The notes under the pieces are model-generated. The model was given only the letters and a program-made list of their open reading frames with translations, made no database searches and had not been told where the DNA came from. Of a DNA stretch of 64,000 nt, positions 26,391 to 36,600 are shown one piece after another. The DNA comes from an uncultured Rhizobiaceae group bacterium (lineage in GTDB: Bacteria; Pseudomonadota; Alphaproteobacteria; Rhizobiales; Rhizobiaceae). Location: the NCBI GenBank assembly GCA_937930635.1, contig CALHCF010000021.1:1-64000 (forward strand), given 5' to 3'. The position numbers and the translations under genes are program-made. Position 1 is the first letter of the stretch, and every line of letters starts with the position of its first letter.

Positions 26391-27302
26391 ATGGGTCAGG
26401 GTCATTTCGACAAAACGCCCAGCCCGTTTAAACGGCCCGTGAGTGCGCTGATCCAGACTATAATGGATGGCCGTTTTCTGCGGATGGTTTTCCTTGCGCT
26501 TCTGGGTCTGTCGGTTGGCACAATCGGTTATGATTTCCAGCAACTTCGGGCCAATGCGCCAGAAGGTCTGCCCGGTTCACAACGCCTCGAACCGGCACCC
26601 ATGCAGTTGCCTACCCCCGGCGACCAGACACGTCCGTATCTTCGCAGAACCATGCCCCTGGGGCCAAGTCGTGGAAAACCCAACCTGCCGGGCTATTTTG
26701 GCCCTCTTGATGGCGAGGCCATGTCCGGGCCGATCAGCTTTCATCTGGGTGACCGGGGACGAGCATCGGCAGTTGGGACAATTGAACCTGGTGCTGCGGA
26801 ACGTTTTGAAGCGTTTCTCAACCAACATAAGACTCCAGCCGGAAATTCCGCACTGGGAGAACTTTTCATTCACTCGCCTGGCGGTTCGGTAAGCGACGCT
26901 CTGGCAATTGGACGAATGCTTCGAGAAGCAGGTATCAGCACCCATATTCCAGCTGACGGTTATTGCGCGTCATCTTGCCCGCTTGTGCTCGCAGGCGGGC
27001 TGTATCGCAAGGCAGGCCCCCGAAGCTTCGTAGGTGTCCATCAGGTTTTCGCCCTGCCTACAGCCGTTGGATCATTACAACGCGGCATGGCCGATGCTCA
27101 GACCATCTCTTCAGTCTGCCAGCAATATTTAAAGGGAATGGATGTGGACGCGACAGTCTGGATCAAGGCAATGGCCACGCCACCAGCGCAGCTCTACCTT
27201 TTCACACCCGAAGAATTATCGCGCCTGCGTCTTGCCAATAATCGTCAGCGCATCGCAATGCCCAATCCACGACCTTCCGCAACGGAAGAGATAGTCAACT
27301 GA
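26391..27302 (+). CDS. Membrane-anchored ClpP/crotonase-fold protein (COG3904-like)
   Basis: A 303-residue protein with one N-terminal helix (~30-50, LRMVFLALLGLSVGTIGYDF), so the rest is probably periplasmic. The soluble part has a ClpP-like fold: SPGGSVSDALAIGRMLREAG gives the oxyanion loop and following helix, YCASSCPLVLAGG carries the likely nucleophilic serine, and GVHQVF the histidine. Two cysteines (YCASSC) are typical of this branch. Such proteins are annotated as periplasmic serine proteases but their substrates are mostly unknown. ATG 26391 is used; a GTG directly before it (26388) is equivalent. It follows the unrecognised membrane protein closely, which makes that protein a plausible partner or substrate. 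Confidence 0.77.
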   Translation: MGQGHFDKTPSPFKRPVSALIQTIMDGRFLRMVFLALLGLSVGTIGYDFQQLRANAPEGLPGSQRLEPAPMQLPTPGDQTRPYLRRTMPLGPSRGKPNLPGYFGPLDGEAMSGPISFHLGDRGRASAVGTIEPGAAERFEAFLNQHKTPAGNSALGELFIHSPGGSVSDALAIGRMLREAGISTHIPADGYCASSCPLVLAGGLYRKAGPRSFVGVHQVFALPTAVGSLQRGMADAQTISSVCQQYLKGMDVDATVWIKAMATPPAQLYLFTPEELSRLRLANNRQRIAMPNPRPSATEEIVN

Positions 27303-27392
27303 AAATATTTGGCATTTCCAGCCTGCCCGCATAGACTGAGATTTTAGTGTGGGCTCACTGAAACATTTTTTTGACTATTGCTTGAGCGAGAG

Positions 27393-27406
27393 CTCGTCCG
27401 GACGAG
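27393..27406. promoter_or_regulatory. Perfect palindrome just upstream of the Crp/Fnr gene
   Basis: CTCGTCCGGACGAG is a perfect 14-base palindrome ending six bases before the ATG at 27413 and overlapping where a ribosome site would lie. It could be an operator for self-regulation or a structure that limits translation. Confidence 0.4.
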
Positions 27407-27412
27407 GGCATA

Positions 27413-28096
27413 ATGGATAACCTGAAAGTCTTCCCGTTATTTGGGGACATGACTGATGAGTCAGCTGAACGCTACGGTGCACGTTGTATCTGGCGCAGTT
27501 ATGAAGCTGGCGAAATGATCATTGATCACCATGAAACTTCAAATGATGTGCGATTCATCATCAGCGGCAGTGTCCGTATCGTTGTACGTATGTTGGGGGG
27601 ACGCGAGGTGATACTGGGAGACTTCGTTGAGGGAGAGTTTTTTGGTGAACTAGCGGCCATCGATGGTGGCAACCGGTCAGCCAATGTAACCGCGTGGACC
27701 AAAGCACGCCTTTGTATCATGCCGCAAAGTGTTTTTAGGGAATTGATCCGAGAGGTTCCGGATGTCGGTTGGCAGGTAATGAACCATCTGGTTGCCATTG
27801 TCCGCCGTCTGTCCGACCGCCTTGCGGAGTTCAGCTTTCTCAAGGCGAAATATCGTCTCTATTCTGAGCTGCTGCGTCTATCGCGTGAACGCAAGGACCA
27901 TCCTGATCAGCGTATTATCAGCCCTTCGCCGGTACAAAGCGACATTGCCGACCGCATCTCCAGCCGTCGCGAAATCGTATCTCGTGAGATGAAGGAACTG
28001 GAGCGGCAGGGTATCCTTAACCGCACGCGCGGTGGTTTGGTGATTGTAAACCCGCCCAGACTTCAGGCGCTGGCAGAGGAAGGCTGGAACGGCTAA
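27413..28096 (+). CDS. Crp/Fnr-family transcriptional regulator
   Basis: A 227-residue regulator with an N-terminal cyclic-nucleotide-binding fold (residues ~5-125; GEFFGELAAIDGGNRSANVTAW) and a C-terminal winged helix (~145-220; QSDIADRISSRREIVSREMKELERQGIL). The GELAAIDG segment with the Arg-Ser pair resembles the cAMP phosphate-binding cassette. The cysteines needed for an Fnr iron-sulfur cluster are absent at the N-terminus. It is therefore more likely a cAMP-sensing or ligand-free member than an oxygen sensor. It is convergent with the type I secretion genes and has a palindrome close to its start. A CHASE2 cyclase lies 3 kb upstream; a link is possible but unproven. Confidence 0.85.
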   Translation: MDNLKVFPLFGDMTDESAERYGARCIWRSYEAGEMIIDHHETSNDVRFIISGSVRIVVRMLGGREVILGDFVEGEFFGELAAIDGGNRSANVTAWTKARLCIMPQSVFRELIREVPDVGWQVMNHLVAIVRRLSDRLAEFSFLKAKYRLYSELLRLSRERKDHPDQRIISPSPVQSDIADRISSRREIVSREMKELERQGILNRTRGGLVIVNPPRLQALAEEGWNG

Positions 28097-28134
28097 GCAA
28101 GCTATGCCATCCACTGCATAAACCCAATGGCTGA

Positions 28135-29583
28135 TTACTCTTCGCGAAATGCCCGGCTGAAAGAATCAGACAGAGGTTTGAGAAGATATTCCATAAAGGT
28201 GCGGTCCCCGGTCGAGATGTAGGTCTCAACAGGCATGCCGGGAAAGATCTGTTCTGTGCTGATATTTTCGGGCAATTCGTCAGATATCTTCAATCGCGCC
28301 GTGTAGTAAGGTTCGTTTGTTGCAGGATCGACCAGACGGTCAGCTGAAACATAGGTCACCTGCGCAGCGACTTCCGGTGTTGTGCGGGCATTCAATGCGG
28401 AGAACCGCAAATTTGCGGTTTGACCGACACTGACCACGTCCACGTCCTGAGGGCTCAAACGGGCATCAACGATGAGTTCGCCACCCGTCGGCAGCAGCAC
28501 AAAGAGATCTTCACCAGGGCGCACAACACCACCTGGTGTATTCTTGGTAATGTTGACGACCACACCATCGGACGGTGCACGGACCACTACGCGCCCAAGT
28601 ATGCTTTCTGCAGAACGAATTCGCTCATTCGTGTCTGCAATCTGACGCCGGACTTCGTTCAGCGCGGTCACGGCTGTTTCAGCACGTTCGGCCTGCAGCC
28701 GGGACTTGCGTTGCCAAGCCTGAACGATTGAGGTTTTTGCTTCGGCGATCTGGGCAAGGAACCCCCCTATACGCCCTTCCAGGTCTGATTTGCTGCGCAG
28801 CAAGCGCAGATATTCGGACCTGTTGGTCAGCTGGCGTTTCAACAACTTCTGCTTCACATCGATTTCGTCGGTAAGAACAGCGACCTGGTCTTTCGCTGAT
28901 TTCATCTGCGAATTGATGCCGCCAATCTGCTCATCCAGTGCAGCCACCTGTTGGTCCAGTATTCGCGCATCGGTGCTGTATCTATCCCGCCGCTTGTCAA
29001 ACTCTCTTCGCTGTTCGTTAAGGTCTTTGAGGAGCCCTGCCTCGGTTATCTGTTGAACAAGATTGTCAGAGAATTTCAAAGGGCTGTCGTCGCGCTCGGC
29101 CTGCAGCCGCTCCAATCGCGCTTCAAAGCTCAGTTTGGAGATTGTGAGGCGATTGAGCGTTGAACGGGCCTCGGTTGGATCAAGTTTGAGCAGGGGCTGG
29201 CCAACCGTGACTTTATCCCCTTCCTTGATGAGGATTTCCTTGATCACGCCACCTTCCAGATGCTGCACTTTCTGGTTTTGTCCGCTGGCGGCAATTACCC
29301 CGGGCGCAATGGCTGCGCCATCAAGCGGCGCTCTTGCAGCCCAGTAGCCAAAGGCAACTACAAACAAGGCCAGCGTCAACAAGCCGATAATAGTCGGCCC
29401 AACGATGCCGGTCGGCACACGAATTGCCCAACGGGTTTCGCTTCCCGGAGAGCCGGGCGCTGCATTCTCCGATGTCATGGGATTGGCAGCAGCGGCTATC
29501 AGCGCAGCATGTGCCGGATTGCCCGGTATTGCCTCAGAAGCGGGAATTTTCTTTGTCTGAATTTTGCCTAGTGACTGTGACAT
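28135..29583 (-). CDS. Type I secretion membrane fusion protein (HlyD family)
   Basis: The periplasmic adaptor that joins an ABC exporter to an outer-membrane TolC-type channel. The 482-residue protein has an unusually long N-terminal cytoplasmic part (~70 residues, rich in Ala, Pro, Ser), then one membrane helix (~76-98, [19 protein letters not shown]). A lipoyl-type half follows ([18 protein letters not shown]), then a long coiled-coil hairpin (~155-320) and the C-terminal beta barrel with [11 protein letters not shown]. The ending [20 protein letters not shown] matches HlyD/PrtE proteins of the RTX class. It lies 3 bases after the ABC gene in one operon. No outer-membrane channel or RTX substrate is seen in the window. 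Confidence 0.88.
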   Translation of the reverse strand: MSQSLGKIQTKKIPASEAIPGNPAHAALIAAAANPMTSENAAPGSPGSETRWAIRVPTGIVGPTIIGLLTLALFVVAFGYWAARAPLDGAAIAPGVIAASGQNQKVQHLEGGVIKEILIKEGDKVTVGQPLLKLDPTEARSTLNRLTISKLSFEARLERLQAERDDSPLKFSDNLVQQITEAGLLKDLNEQRREFDKRRDRYSTDARILDQQVAALDEQIGGINSQMKSAKDQVAVLTDEIDVKQKLLKRQLTNRSEYLRLLRSKSDLEGRIGGFLAQIAEAKTSIVQAWQRKSRLQAERAETAVTALNEVRRQIADTNERIRSAESILGRVVVRAPSDGVVVNITKNTPGGVVRPGEDLFVLLPTGGELIVDARLSPQDVDVVSVGQTANLRFSALNARTTPEVAAQVTYVSADRLVDPATNEPYYTARLKISDELPENISTEQIFPGMPVETYISTGDRTFMEYLLKPLSDSFSRAFREE

Positions 29584-29586
29584 GAC

Positions 29587-31512
29587 CTAACCCGTCTTCT
29601 TTTCATTGTCAGACTTGGTTCCCCCGGCTGATTTCCCAATAGTGCCGGAATAGGGATTGTCCTCCTTTTTCGCAAATTTGGTGCTGCTTTTCACCGCTGG
29701 CGGAAATGGCGATCCCGGCAATTCTCGTTTACCCGTCGTCCCCTCACCCTTTTTTTGAGCGGGTTTGTTGGAAGAGGCAAGCTGAGGGTTTTTCTGCGCC
29801 CTTTGAACCGGCTGTCCGGCAGGCAATTGTTTTTCTTGAGATTGGTCACGCATTTTCTGTAGCGCAGCAACAAAGGCATCGCGGGTACCAAAGAAATCAA
29901 CGGAACCTCTGCGTAGCCGTAAAATATCATCTACAATCGCAAGGATCTGTTTGCGTTGGGTTACAATGGCTACCGTGACGCCTGCTTCACGGGCCACTAA
30001 AATCGCCTTTTGCAGAGCAAGTTCACCATCGTCATCCAGATTGGCATTGGGTTCATCCAGAACCATGATCTGCGGGTTTCCGTAAAACGCGCGCGCCAGC
30101 GCAATGCGTTGTTTCTGCCCTCCGGAAAGCCCCGTTCCTCCAGCGCCAACCCGCGTATCGTAACCATCTGGAAGAGATTGAATGAGCTCGTGCACCCGCG
30201 CCTTTTGTGCCGCTTCAAGCACCGCAGCATCATCAGGTTGCGTCGACAGCCGGGCGATATTCTCCTTGATGGTACCGGGCAACAGTTCAACGTTTTGCCC
30301 CAGATAGCCAATGTGCTGACCCAGCTGAATAGGGTCCCAGTTCTGGATGTCGGTACCGTCAATGCGGATCGTGCCGGCTTCAGGCTTCTGCGCCCCCACC
30401 ATCAGACGAGCCAGTGTTGACTTACCGGAACCAGACGGTCCAACGATCCCAAGAATTCGCCCGGCCTTCAATTCAAAATTGACCCTGTTGAGAATTGGGG
30501 GACGCGACATGCCACCAGCCGCGACCACCAGGGCCGCCTGGGCTGAAACATCACCCTTTGGCGGTGGCAAAGATGTGCGCTGTGGTTCTGCCGGAACCTT
30601 CTGCAGGGCCATACTGAAGCTGCGCCATGAGCGCCAGGTATCCGAAAACTGACGCCATCCACCAATCACCTGATCAATTGGCTGCAGTCCGCGGCCTGAA
30701 ATAATCGACGCTGCGAAGATCATGCCGGCCGTCATTTCATTGCGAAGAACGAGTAGAGCGCCAACACCGAGAATAGCAATCTGAAGTCCCATTCTCACCG
30801 TGCGGGACAATCCGGTCAAAACGGCGTTTCTGGAATCCACCACACCGTGGGAAATAAGGCTCTCAGAGTTATGCCCGCCCCACAGATTGATGCCGTTGTT
30901 GCTCATGCCCATTGCACGCAGTGTTTCTGAATTGCGGGCAATGGATTGCGCCATTGTCATGGCCTGAAGCTGACGCCCTCCGGCGGCACCCGCGGCCCTT
31001 GCCGTTACCCATTGGTTGAAAACCGCAAGCATCAACAAAACAACAGCACCGGCCACAGTCAGATAAAACAGCGTTGGGTGGATGAAAAACAGGATCCCGA
31101 TGAACAACGGAGCAAAGGGCAGATCGAAAAGCGCAAAGACCGAACGTGACGCAATAAACAACGCAACCTTTGAAAGATCACGTACCGGTTGAATGTCTGC
31201 CTCACCCAATCCGCTAAGACGCATGGAAACCCGCAGCGCATCTGCGCCAAGTTCCGTCTCGAGGCGCGCAGCAGCCCGTGACGCAAGAACAGCCCTCACG
31301 GCTTCCAGCAAACCAAGAACAATCAAAGACCCGCCGGCAATAATCGACAGGAATGTCAATGTATCCATGCTGCGCGACGGCAAAATGCGATCATAAATTT
31401 GCAGCATGTAGAGTGGCATAACCAGCAGCAGCATGTTTACCACCAGAGAAAACACGCCAATCAGCAATACTACACGCAAAAATTGTGAGCGCGCCCTCTT
31501 TAGGCCTTCCAT
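29587..31512 (-). CDS. Type I secretion ABC transporter permease/ATPase (PrtD-like)
   Basis: A 641-residue exporter that uses ATP to push an unfolded protein through the adaptor to the outside. It has about six helices in residues 15-300, no N-terminal peptidase domain, and an ATPase domain: Walker A GPSGSGKST near 365, signature LSGGQKQR near 470 and FYGNPQIMVLDEPNANLD for Walker B. That build matches PrtD-type exporters of RTX proteins. Unusually, the last ~80 residues form a Lys-, Gln- and Pro-rich low-complexity tail after the normal ATPase end, which should be disordered. It is followed by the adaptor gene. The cargo is not encoded nearby. Confidence 0.87.
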   Translation of the reverse strand: MEGLKRARSQFLRVVLLIGVFSLVVNMLLLVMPLYMLQIYDRILPSRSMDTLTFLSIIAGGSLIVLGLLEAVRAVLASRAAARLETELGADALRVSMRLSGLGEADIQPVRDLSKVALFIASRSVFALFDLPFAPLFIGILFFIHPTLFYLTVAGAVVLLMLAVFNQWVTARAAGAAGGRQLQAMTMAQSIARNSETLRAMGMSNNGINLWGGHNSESLISHGVVDSRNAVLTGLSRTVRMGLQIAILGVGALLVLRNEMTAGMIFAASIISGRGLQPIDQVIGGWRQFSDTWRSWRSFSMALQKVPAEPQRTSLPPPKGDVSAQAALVVAAGGMSRPPILNRVNFELKAGRILGIVGPSGSGKSTLARLMVGAQKPEAGTIRIDGTDIQNWDPIQLGQHIGYLGQNVELLPGTIKENIARLSTQPDDAAVLEAAQKARVHELIQSLPDGYDTRVGAGGTGLSGGQKQRIALARAFYGNPQIMVLDEPNANLDDDGELALQKAILVAREAGVTVAIVTQRKQILAIVDDILRLRRGSVDFFGTRDAFVAALQKMRDQSQEKQLPAGQPVQRAQKNPQLASSNKPAQKKGEGTTGKRELPGSPFPPAVKSSTKFAKKEDNPYSGTIGKSAGGTKSDNEKKTG

Positions 31513-31656
31513 AAACCACTCTTTCTTATTGGTTACCTCTCCACAGGCACATGGGAGATGAGACTAGCAAAACAAAGCTCTAAAGCAACAAACTTGATAA
31601 AGCTGGATGACGATACGCGAATGCCTGCCGGAAAGCGACTGAGCCTGTACAGTTGA

Positions 31657-32838
31657 TTATTTATCGTTCAGCCAGGTTACTATACGATTGACACCTTCCT
31701 GAATCTCATTGGGATCACGCAAGAAACACAGCCTCAGATATTCATCTCCGCCAGTGTAGAAACCTGTTCCCGGTGACAGGCCCACATTGGCTTCATCGAT
31801 CAGGCGCAAAGCCAATGCCTTTGCTTCAGGATATCCCTCCACTTTGAAGAACAGGTAGAATGCCCCTTCCGGACGGGCAAATTTGATTTTACCGGTGCTG
31901 GCGAAAGCATCACAAACGAGGTCCCGGTTGGACTGCGCACGCGCAATCTGCATGGCCAGAAAACTTTCACCTTCGCGTAGTGCTACTGCGGCAGCACGCT
32001 GCGTAAAAGAGGGCACACCGGAAGTTGAATACTGCACCAGATTCTCAATGACCTGACCAATCTCCGGTGGCGCAGAAATCCAGCCAGCCCGCCAGCCTGT
32101 CATGGCCCAATTTTTTGAGAATGTATTGACGAAAATCACACGGTCATCGACGTTCATGAAGTCATAGAAAGATGGGGAACGGCGGTTTGGAAAACCCGCA
32201 TCCTCATAGACAAAGCGTGAGTAGACTTCGTCAGCGATGATCCAGATCCCTCGCATGCGGGCCAATGCGAGAATTTCTTTCAAAACCTGTTCTGATGCAA
32301 TCCAGCCTGTTGGATTGGACGGTGAGTTGATGAATATGGCGCGCGTACGCTGCGTAACCGCACCCAAAAACTTATCAACGTCAAGCGACCAGCCGCTCTC
32401 AGTAAAATCCAGTTCAACATGAACAGGTTTCGCACCAACAAGCTGCGTGGCTGCATGAATGTTTGGCCAGCAAGGCGTGGTCATAATAACTTCATCGCCC
32501 TGACTGACCAATGCAGACAAGGACAGCTGAATGGCCTGCATGCCGGACCCAACTACGAAGAAACGTTCAGAGTTTTCGGGAATACCAAAATGCCGTGCGT
32601 GGTATTCCGCAAGCGCCTGTCGCAAATCAGGAATGCCGCGCTGCCAGGTATAGAAGGTTTCTCCATCTGCCAGCGACTTGTTTGCCGCATCAACGATAAA
32701 TTCCGGTGTCGGCAGATCACCTTCGCCCACCCACAATGGTATAATGCCTTCCTTATCCCGGGCTTCGTTCATCACCCCAACGATATCGCTATCATCAAGA
32801 TCACGGGCGGCAGGGCGCAGACTTTGAAAATGGTTCAT
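31657..32838 (-). CDS. Class I/II pyridoxal-phosphate aminotransferase
   Basis: A 393-residue PLP enzyme of fold type I that moves an amino group between an amino acid and a keto acid. It has the PLP-binding NSPSNPTGW near residue 165, the Asp/Tyr pair in IIADEVYSRF, the Schiff-base lysine in TFSKNWAMTGWRAGW near 230 and the substrate arginine in LRLCFLRDP near the end. The pattern matches the aspartate/tyrosine aminotransferase group, but substrate cannot be told. ATG 32838 is used because the frame further up begins with TTG 32859, and neither start has a strong ribosome site. It stands alone between the T1SS genes and mscL. Confidence 0.85.
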   Translation of the reverse strand: MNHFQSLRPAARDLDDSDIVGVMNEARDKEGIIPLWVGEGDLPTPEFIVDAANKSLADGETFYTWQRGIPDLRQALAEYHARHFGIPENSERFFVVGSGMQAIQLSLSALVSQGDEVIMTTPCWPNIHAATQLVGAKPVHVELDFTESGWSLDVDKFLGAVTQRTRAIFINSPSNPTGWIASEQVLKEILALARMRGIWIIADEVYSRFVYEDAGFPNRRSPSFYDFMNVDDRVIFVNTFSKNWAMTGWRAGWISAPPEIGQVIENLVQYSTSGVPSFTQRAAAVALREGESFLAMQIARAQSNRDLVCDAFASTGKIKFARPEGAFYLFFKVEGYPEAKALALRLIDEANVGLSPGTGFYTGGDEYLRLCFLRDPNEIQEGVNRIVTWLNDK

Positions 32839-32917
32839 CAAGGATAACCGGCAGGACAATCAACAAGCCGACACATAGTGTGTTGATTGCAAGCTGAAAA
32901 CCCGCATCAGAATGTCA

Positions 32918-32952
32918 GAAAAGAAAAACCCCGGCGCTGGGAGCACCGGGGT
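32918..32952 (-). terminator. Rho-independent terminator of mscL
   Basis: Read on the minus strand, ACCCCGG and CCGGGGT form the stem with extra TGC/GCG-side pairing, followed by TTTTTCTTTTC. It lies 26 bases after the mscL stop. Confidence 0.85.
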
Positions 32953-32977
32953 CTTATAAGCCGTCGAATTGGCTACG

Positions 32978-33397
32978 TTATTTTTTCAACGCATCGCGAA
33001 TTTCAGTCAACAATTGAATGTCGGCTGGAGTTGCTTCCGGCTCTGCTGGAGCTTCGGGCTCCTCCATATTCGCTTTGACTCTGTTTACATAGCGAACAAG
33101 CATAAAGATAATGAACGCGATGATTATGAAGTTCACAATCACGGTAATAAAGCTACCATAGGCAAGGACAGCACCCTGTTCCTTAGCAGCATCCAGAGTT
33201 CCCGCTGTAACTCCGCCGGACAATCCAACAAAGTAGTTGGAGAAATCGAGACCACCAAAAATGGCGCCTACAATTGGCATGATGATGTCATCAACCAGCG
33301 ATTTGGTGATCAGTGCAAAAGCACCCCCAATAATCACACCAACAGCAAGATCCATTACATTGCCTTTGGCAATAAACTCTTTGAACTCGTTAAGCAT
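32978..33397 (-). CDS. mscL: Large-conductance mechanosensitive channel
   Basis: MscL opens under extreme membrane tension and releases solutes when osmolarity drops suddenly. The 139-residue protein has the conserved N-terminal helix ([27 protein letters not shown] in part) that lines the pore, a periplasmic loop ([11 protein letters not shown]), the second helix ([18 protein letters not shown]) and a C-terminal bundle ([13 protein letters not shown]). The loop is lengthened with a [13 protein letters not shown] segment, normal for alphaproteobacteria. It has its own strong terminator and about 280 bases upstream shared with the divergent kinase gene. In an organism that takes up osmolytes such as TMAO the need for it is obvious, but it is a general housekeeping gene. 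Confidence 0.95.
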   Translation of the reverse strand: MLNEFKEFIAKGNVMDLAVGVIIGGAFALITKSLVDDIIMPIVGAIFGGLDFSNYFVGLSGGVTAGTLDAAKEQGAVLAYGSFITVIVNFIIIAFIIFMLVRYVNRVKANMEEPEAPAEPEATPADIQLLTEIRDALKK

Positions 33398-33674
33398 TGA
33401 AGCTCCCTCTCTAAAAAAGCCCGCGCCCCTGTTGGTTCGCGAAAAAACAATTCAAAAATTCAGAGCTCACCCGCCAAAACAAGGCAGGCTTTAGACGCCC
33501 TTTGCAAACATAACACACAATTGACCAAGCGTTAACCATAACTCAACCGTTTGTTCAGTGATAATTTTTCGCATAATCTACAGCCCGAAAACCCAATCTG
33601 GACATCATATAACACCTGTGTTGGTCTGGCGTGGTACCTGCTGAATAGACTGAACTGTCCAAGAAGGAGTTGCC
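33398..33674. promoter_or_regulatory. Divergent promoter region of mscL and the hybrid kinase
   Basis: The 277 bases hold no gene. TTAACCATAACTCAA at 33532-33546 contains the CtrA half-site TTAACCAT and is one base off a full TTAA-N7-TTAA box. Confidence 0.4.
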
Positions 33675-36600
33675 ATGCAGGGCTGGAGCGTGGTTCTTGC
33701 TGCAGTTGGTTATCTGTTGTTCCTGTTCGTGGTTGCCAGCTTTGGCGACCGGCGGCGTCGCAACGTGGGTGAACAAAGATCGCGCCCCGCGATCTACGCG
33801 TTATCACTTGCAATCTATTGTACATCCTGGACGTTCTTTGGATCGGTCGGATTAGCCGCAACTTCAGGTCTTGATTTTCTGGCGATCTATCTCGGCCCTA
33901 TCCTCATGATTACGTTTGGTTTTCCACTCTTCAACCACATAATATCGGTGGCGAAGGCGGAGCGTATTACTTCGATTGCCGACTTCATAGCCTCGCGCTA
34001 TGGCAAGAGTACCACCGTCGGTGCCCTGGCAGCAGTCATCGCAGTACTTGGCACCGTGCCTTATATTGCACTTCAGCTGAAAGCTATTTCCACATCCGTT
34101 GATACGATGGTGACGCGCTACCAACCAGGTGTCTTTGGGGGCGCTGAAGCACCGGTCGATACCTCATTTTTTGTCTCGCTTCTGCTCGCCCTTTTCGCAA
34201 TTCTCTTTGGAACACGCCACGCTGATGCTACAGAACATCAGGATGGTCTGATGCTTGCTGTCGCGACAGAATCCATCGTCAAACTGATCGCATTTTTAGC
34301 GGTTGGGCTTTTCGTGACATTTTTTCTCTTCGATGGCGTGGGCGATATTATCGCGCAAGCCAGTGATTCGGCTTTTGTTACCAACACATTTTTTGGCGGT
34401 ATCTATCCCGTTACATTCGCCGTTTTCACGCTGCTGAGTTTTTGCGCCTTCGTTCTTCTTCCAAGACAGTTCCATGTCGGTGTGGTGGAAAATCACAGTG
34501 AGGCAGAAGCACGTGCCGCCCGCTGGATGTTTCCATTTTATCTGGTGTTGATCAATCTGTTCGTCATTCCCGTCGCTGTAGCTGGCATGCTGACATTTGG
34601 AACCAGTGTCGATGCAGACAGTTATGTGCTGGCGCTTCCTCTTGATGCCGATTCCAGCATCATTTCGCTGACGGTATTTATCGGGGGGCTGTCGGCCGCA
34701 ACTGCGATGGTGATCGTCGCATGCGTTGCTTTGGCAATCATGATCTCCAACAACCTGGTTCTGCCGCTGATCTTGGGCAGTGAACGGTTCGCACGCATGC
34801 CCCGCCCCCAGGATCTGGGGCGGGACATGGCACCGTTTTTGCTCAAGGTCAGACGGACCGCCATTTTCGGCATTCTCACTCTCGCCTATGCCTATTTTCA
34901 GGTGGCTGGAGACTCCGCGGCACTGGCTTCAATTGGTCTCCTGTCTTTTGCCGCTGTAGCGCAATTTGCGCCTGCTTTTTTTGGTGGGATGGTCTGGCGG
35001 CGCGCAACAGCACGGGGTGCCATCTGGGGTATGATTGCCGGCTTTGCCATGTGGTTTTACACCCTGTTCCTGCCAACAGTGCTCGACAGTTCCGCTTCAC
35101 TCTTGCTGGATGGACCGTTCGGCATATCGTGGTTTCGACCTCAGGGCTTGTTTGGGATAGACGCGACAGCCATCAATCACGGTGTTTTCGTGAGTCTGGC
35201 AACAAACGCTCTGATATATGTTGGCATTTCGCTTTCCCGCCTGCCCAAACCAATCGAACGGATGCAGGCTCACGCATTCTCTCTTCTCGATCGGCGCAGC
35301 CAAAGAGTGCCGCTTTTTGAGGGGCGCTCCATCACCGTCGCTGAACTGAAGGCAACGACCGCCAACTATCTGGGCCGCGAACGGTGCGAAAGAGCCTTCG
35401 ATCTCCATTTCAGGCAAGGCAATGACACACCCGAAACCCGGCAAATTGCCGATGACAACACGATCGTATTTGCCGAGAACCTTCTTGCAAGTGCCATTGG
35501 TGCGGCGTCATCGCGACTGGTTATGTCTCTGCTTCTTCAAAAACATGACCCAACTGATGAAACAACCATTCAGTTGCTCGGGGATGCCTCAGAAGCCCTT
35601 CAATACAATCGCGATCTGCTTCAGACCGCGCTTGATCAGGTTGAACAGGGGATCAGTGTGTTTGACAGAGAGTTCAGGCTCTCAAGCTGGAACCGCCAGT
35701 TCCGCACATTGCTCGACCTGCCGCAGGAACTTGGAAACGCAGGGACACCACTCGCAACCATCGCCTCTTCCATCGGAAACCGTACCACACCAAGTAGTGA
35801 TGCGGTGGATGATTTTACAAAAAGGCTTCTGGAAGTTGACCAGCCGCTTCAAATCACCATGGCAGAGTCGGGTCGCATTATTGAAATTCTGACCAAGACA
35901 GTCCCCGATGGCGGTCTGGTTATTTCGTGGAATGACATGACTGAAAAGGTCACAGCAGCGCGAGACCTGCAAACAGCAAATGAGACGCTGGAGCGGCGCG
36001 TCCATGAGCGTACTCAGGAACTGACCCGTCTCAACGCCGACCTTGCAAGTGCCCGGGAGTCTGCGGAAGCGGCAAATATCGGGAAAACCAAGTTTCTGGC
36101 GGCAGTGGGGCATGACATTCTGCAACCGCTCAATGCAGCTCGGCTCTACACCTCAAGCCTGGTTGAAAAACTGGCCAGCAACCCCGCCCGCGACCTTGCT
36201 GGCAATGTGGATGATGCCTTGGAATCTGTCGAAGACATTCTGGGGGCCGTTCTTGCCATTTCACGTCTGGATTCAGGGGCGCTGGCACCCAATATCACGA
36301 CCTTTCCTGTCGCCCGGCTGTTTGAACGCCTGGAAGTCGAGTTTCGCCCTATCGCCGATGCCAAGGGGCTGGATCTTGCCGTTATCAGCAACAGCTTTCA
36401 TGTGCTGTCCGACTACAACCTTTTGAGACGCCTGCTGCAAAATCTTGTCTCCAACGCGATCAAATATTCCGACACCGGACAGGTAACACTCGATGCCAGA
36501 ATCAGGGGTAAAAACCTCATTTTCATCGTCCAGGACACCGGTCAGGGCATCCGAGACGAGGATCAGGAAGCCATATTTCAGGAATTTAAGCGTCTTGATG

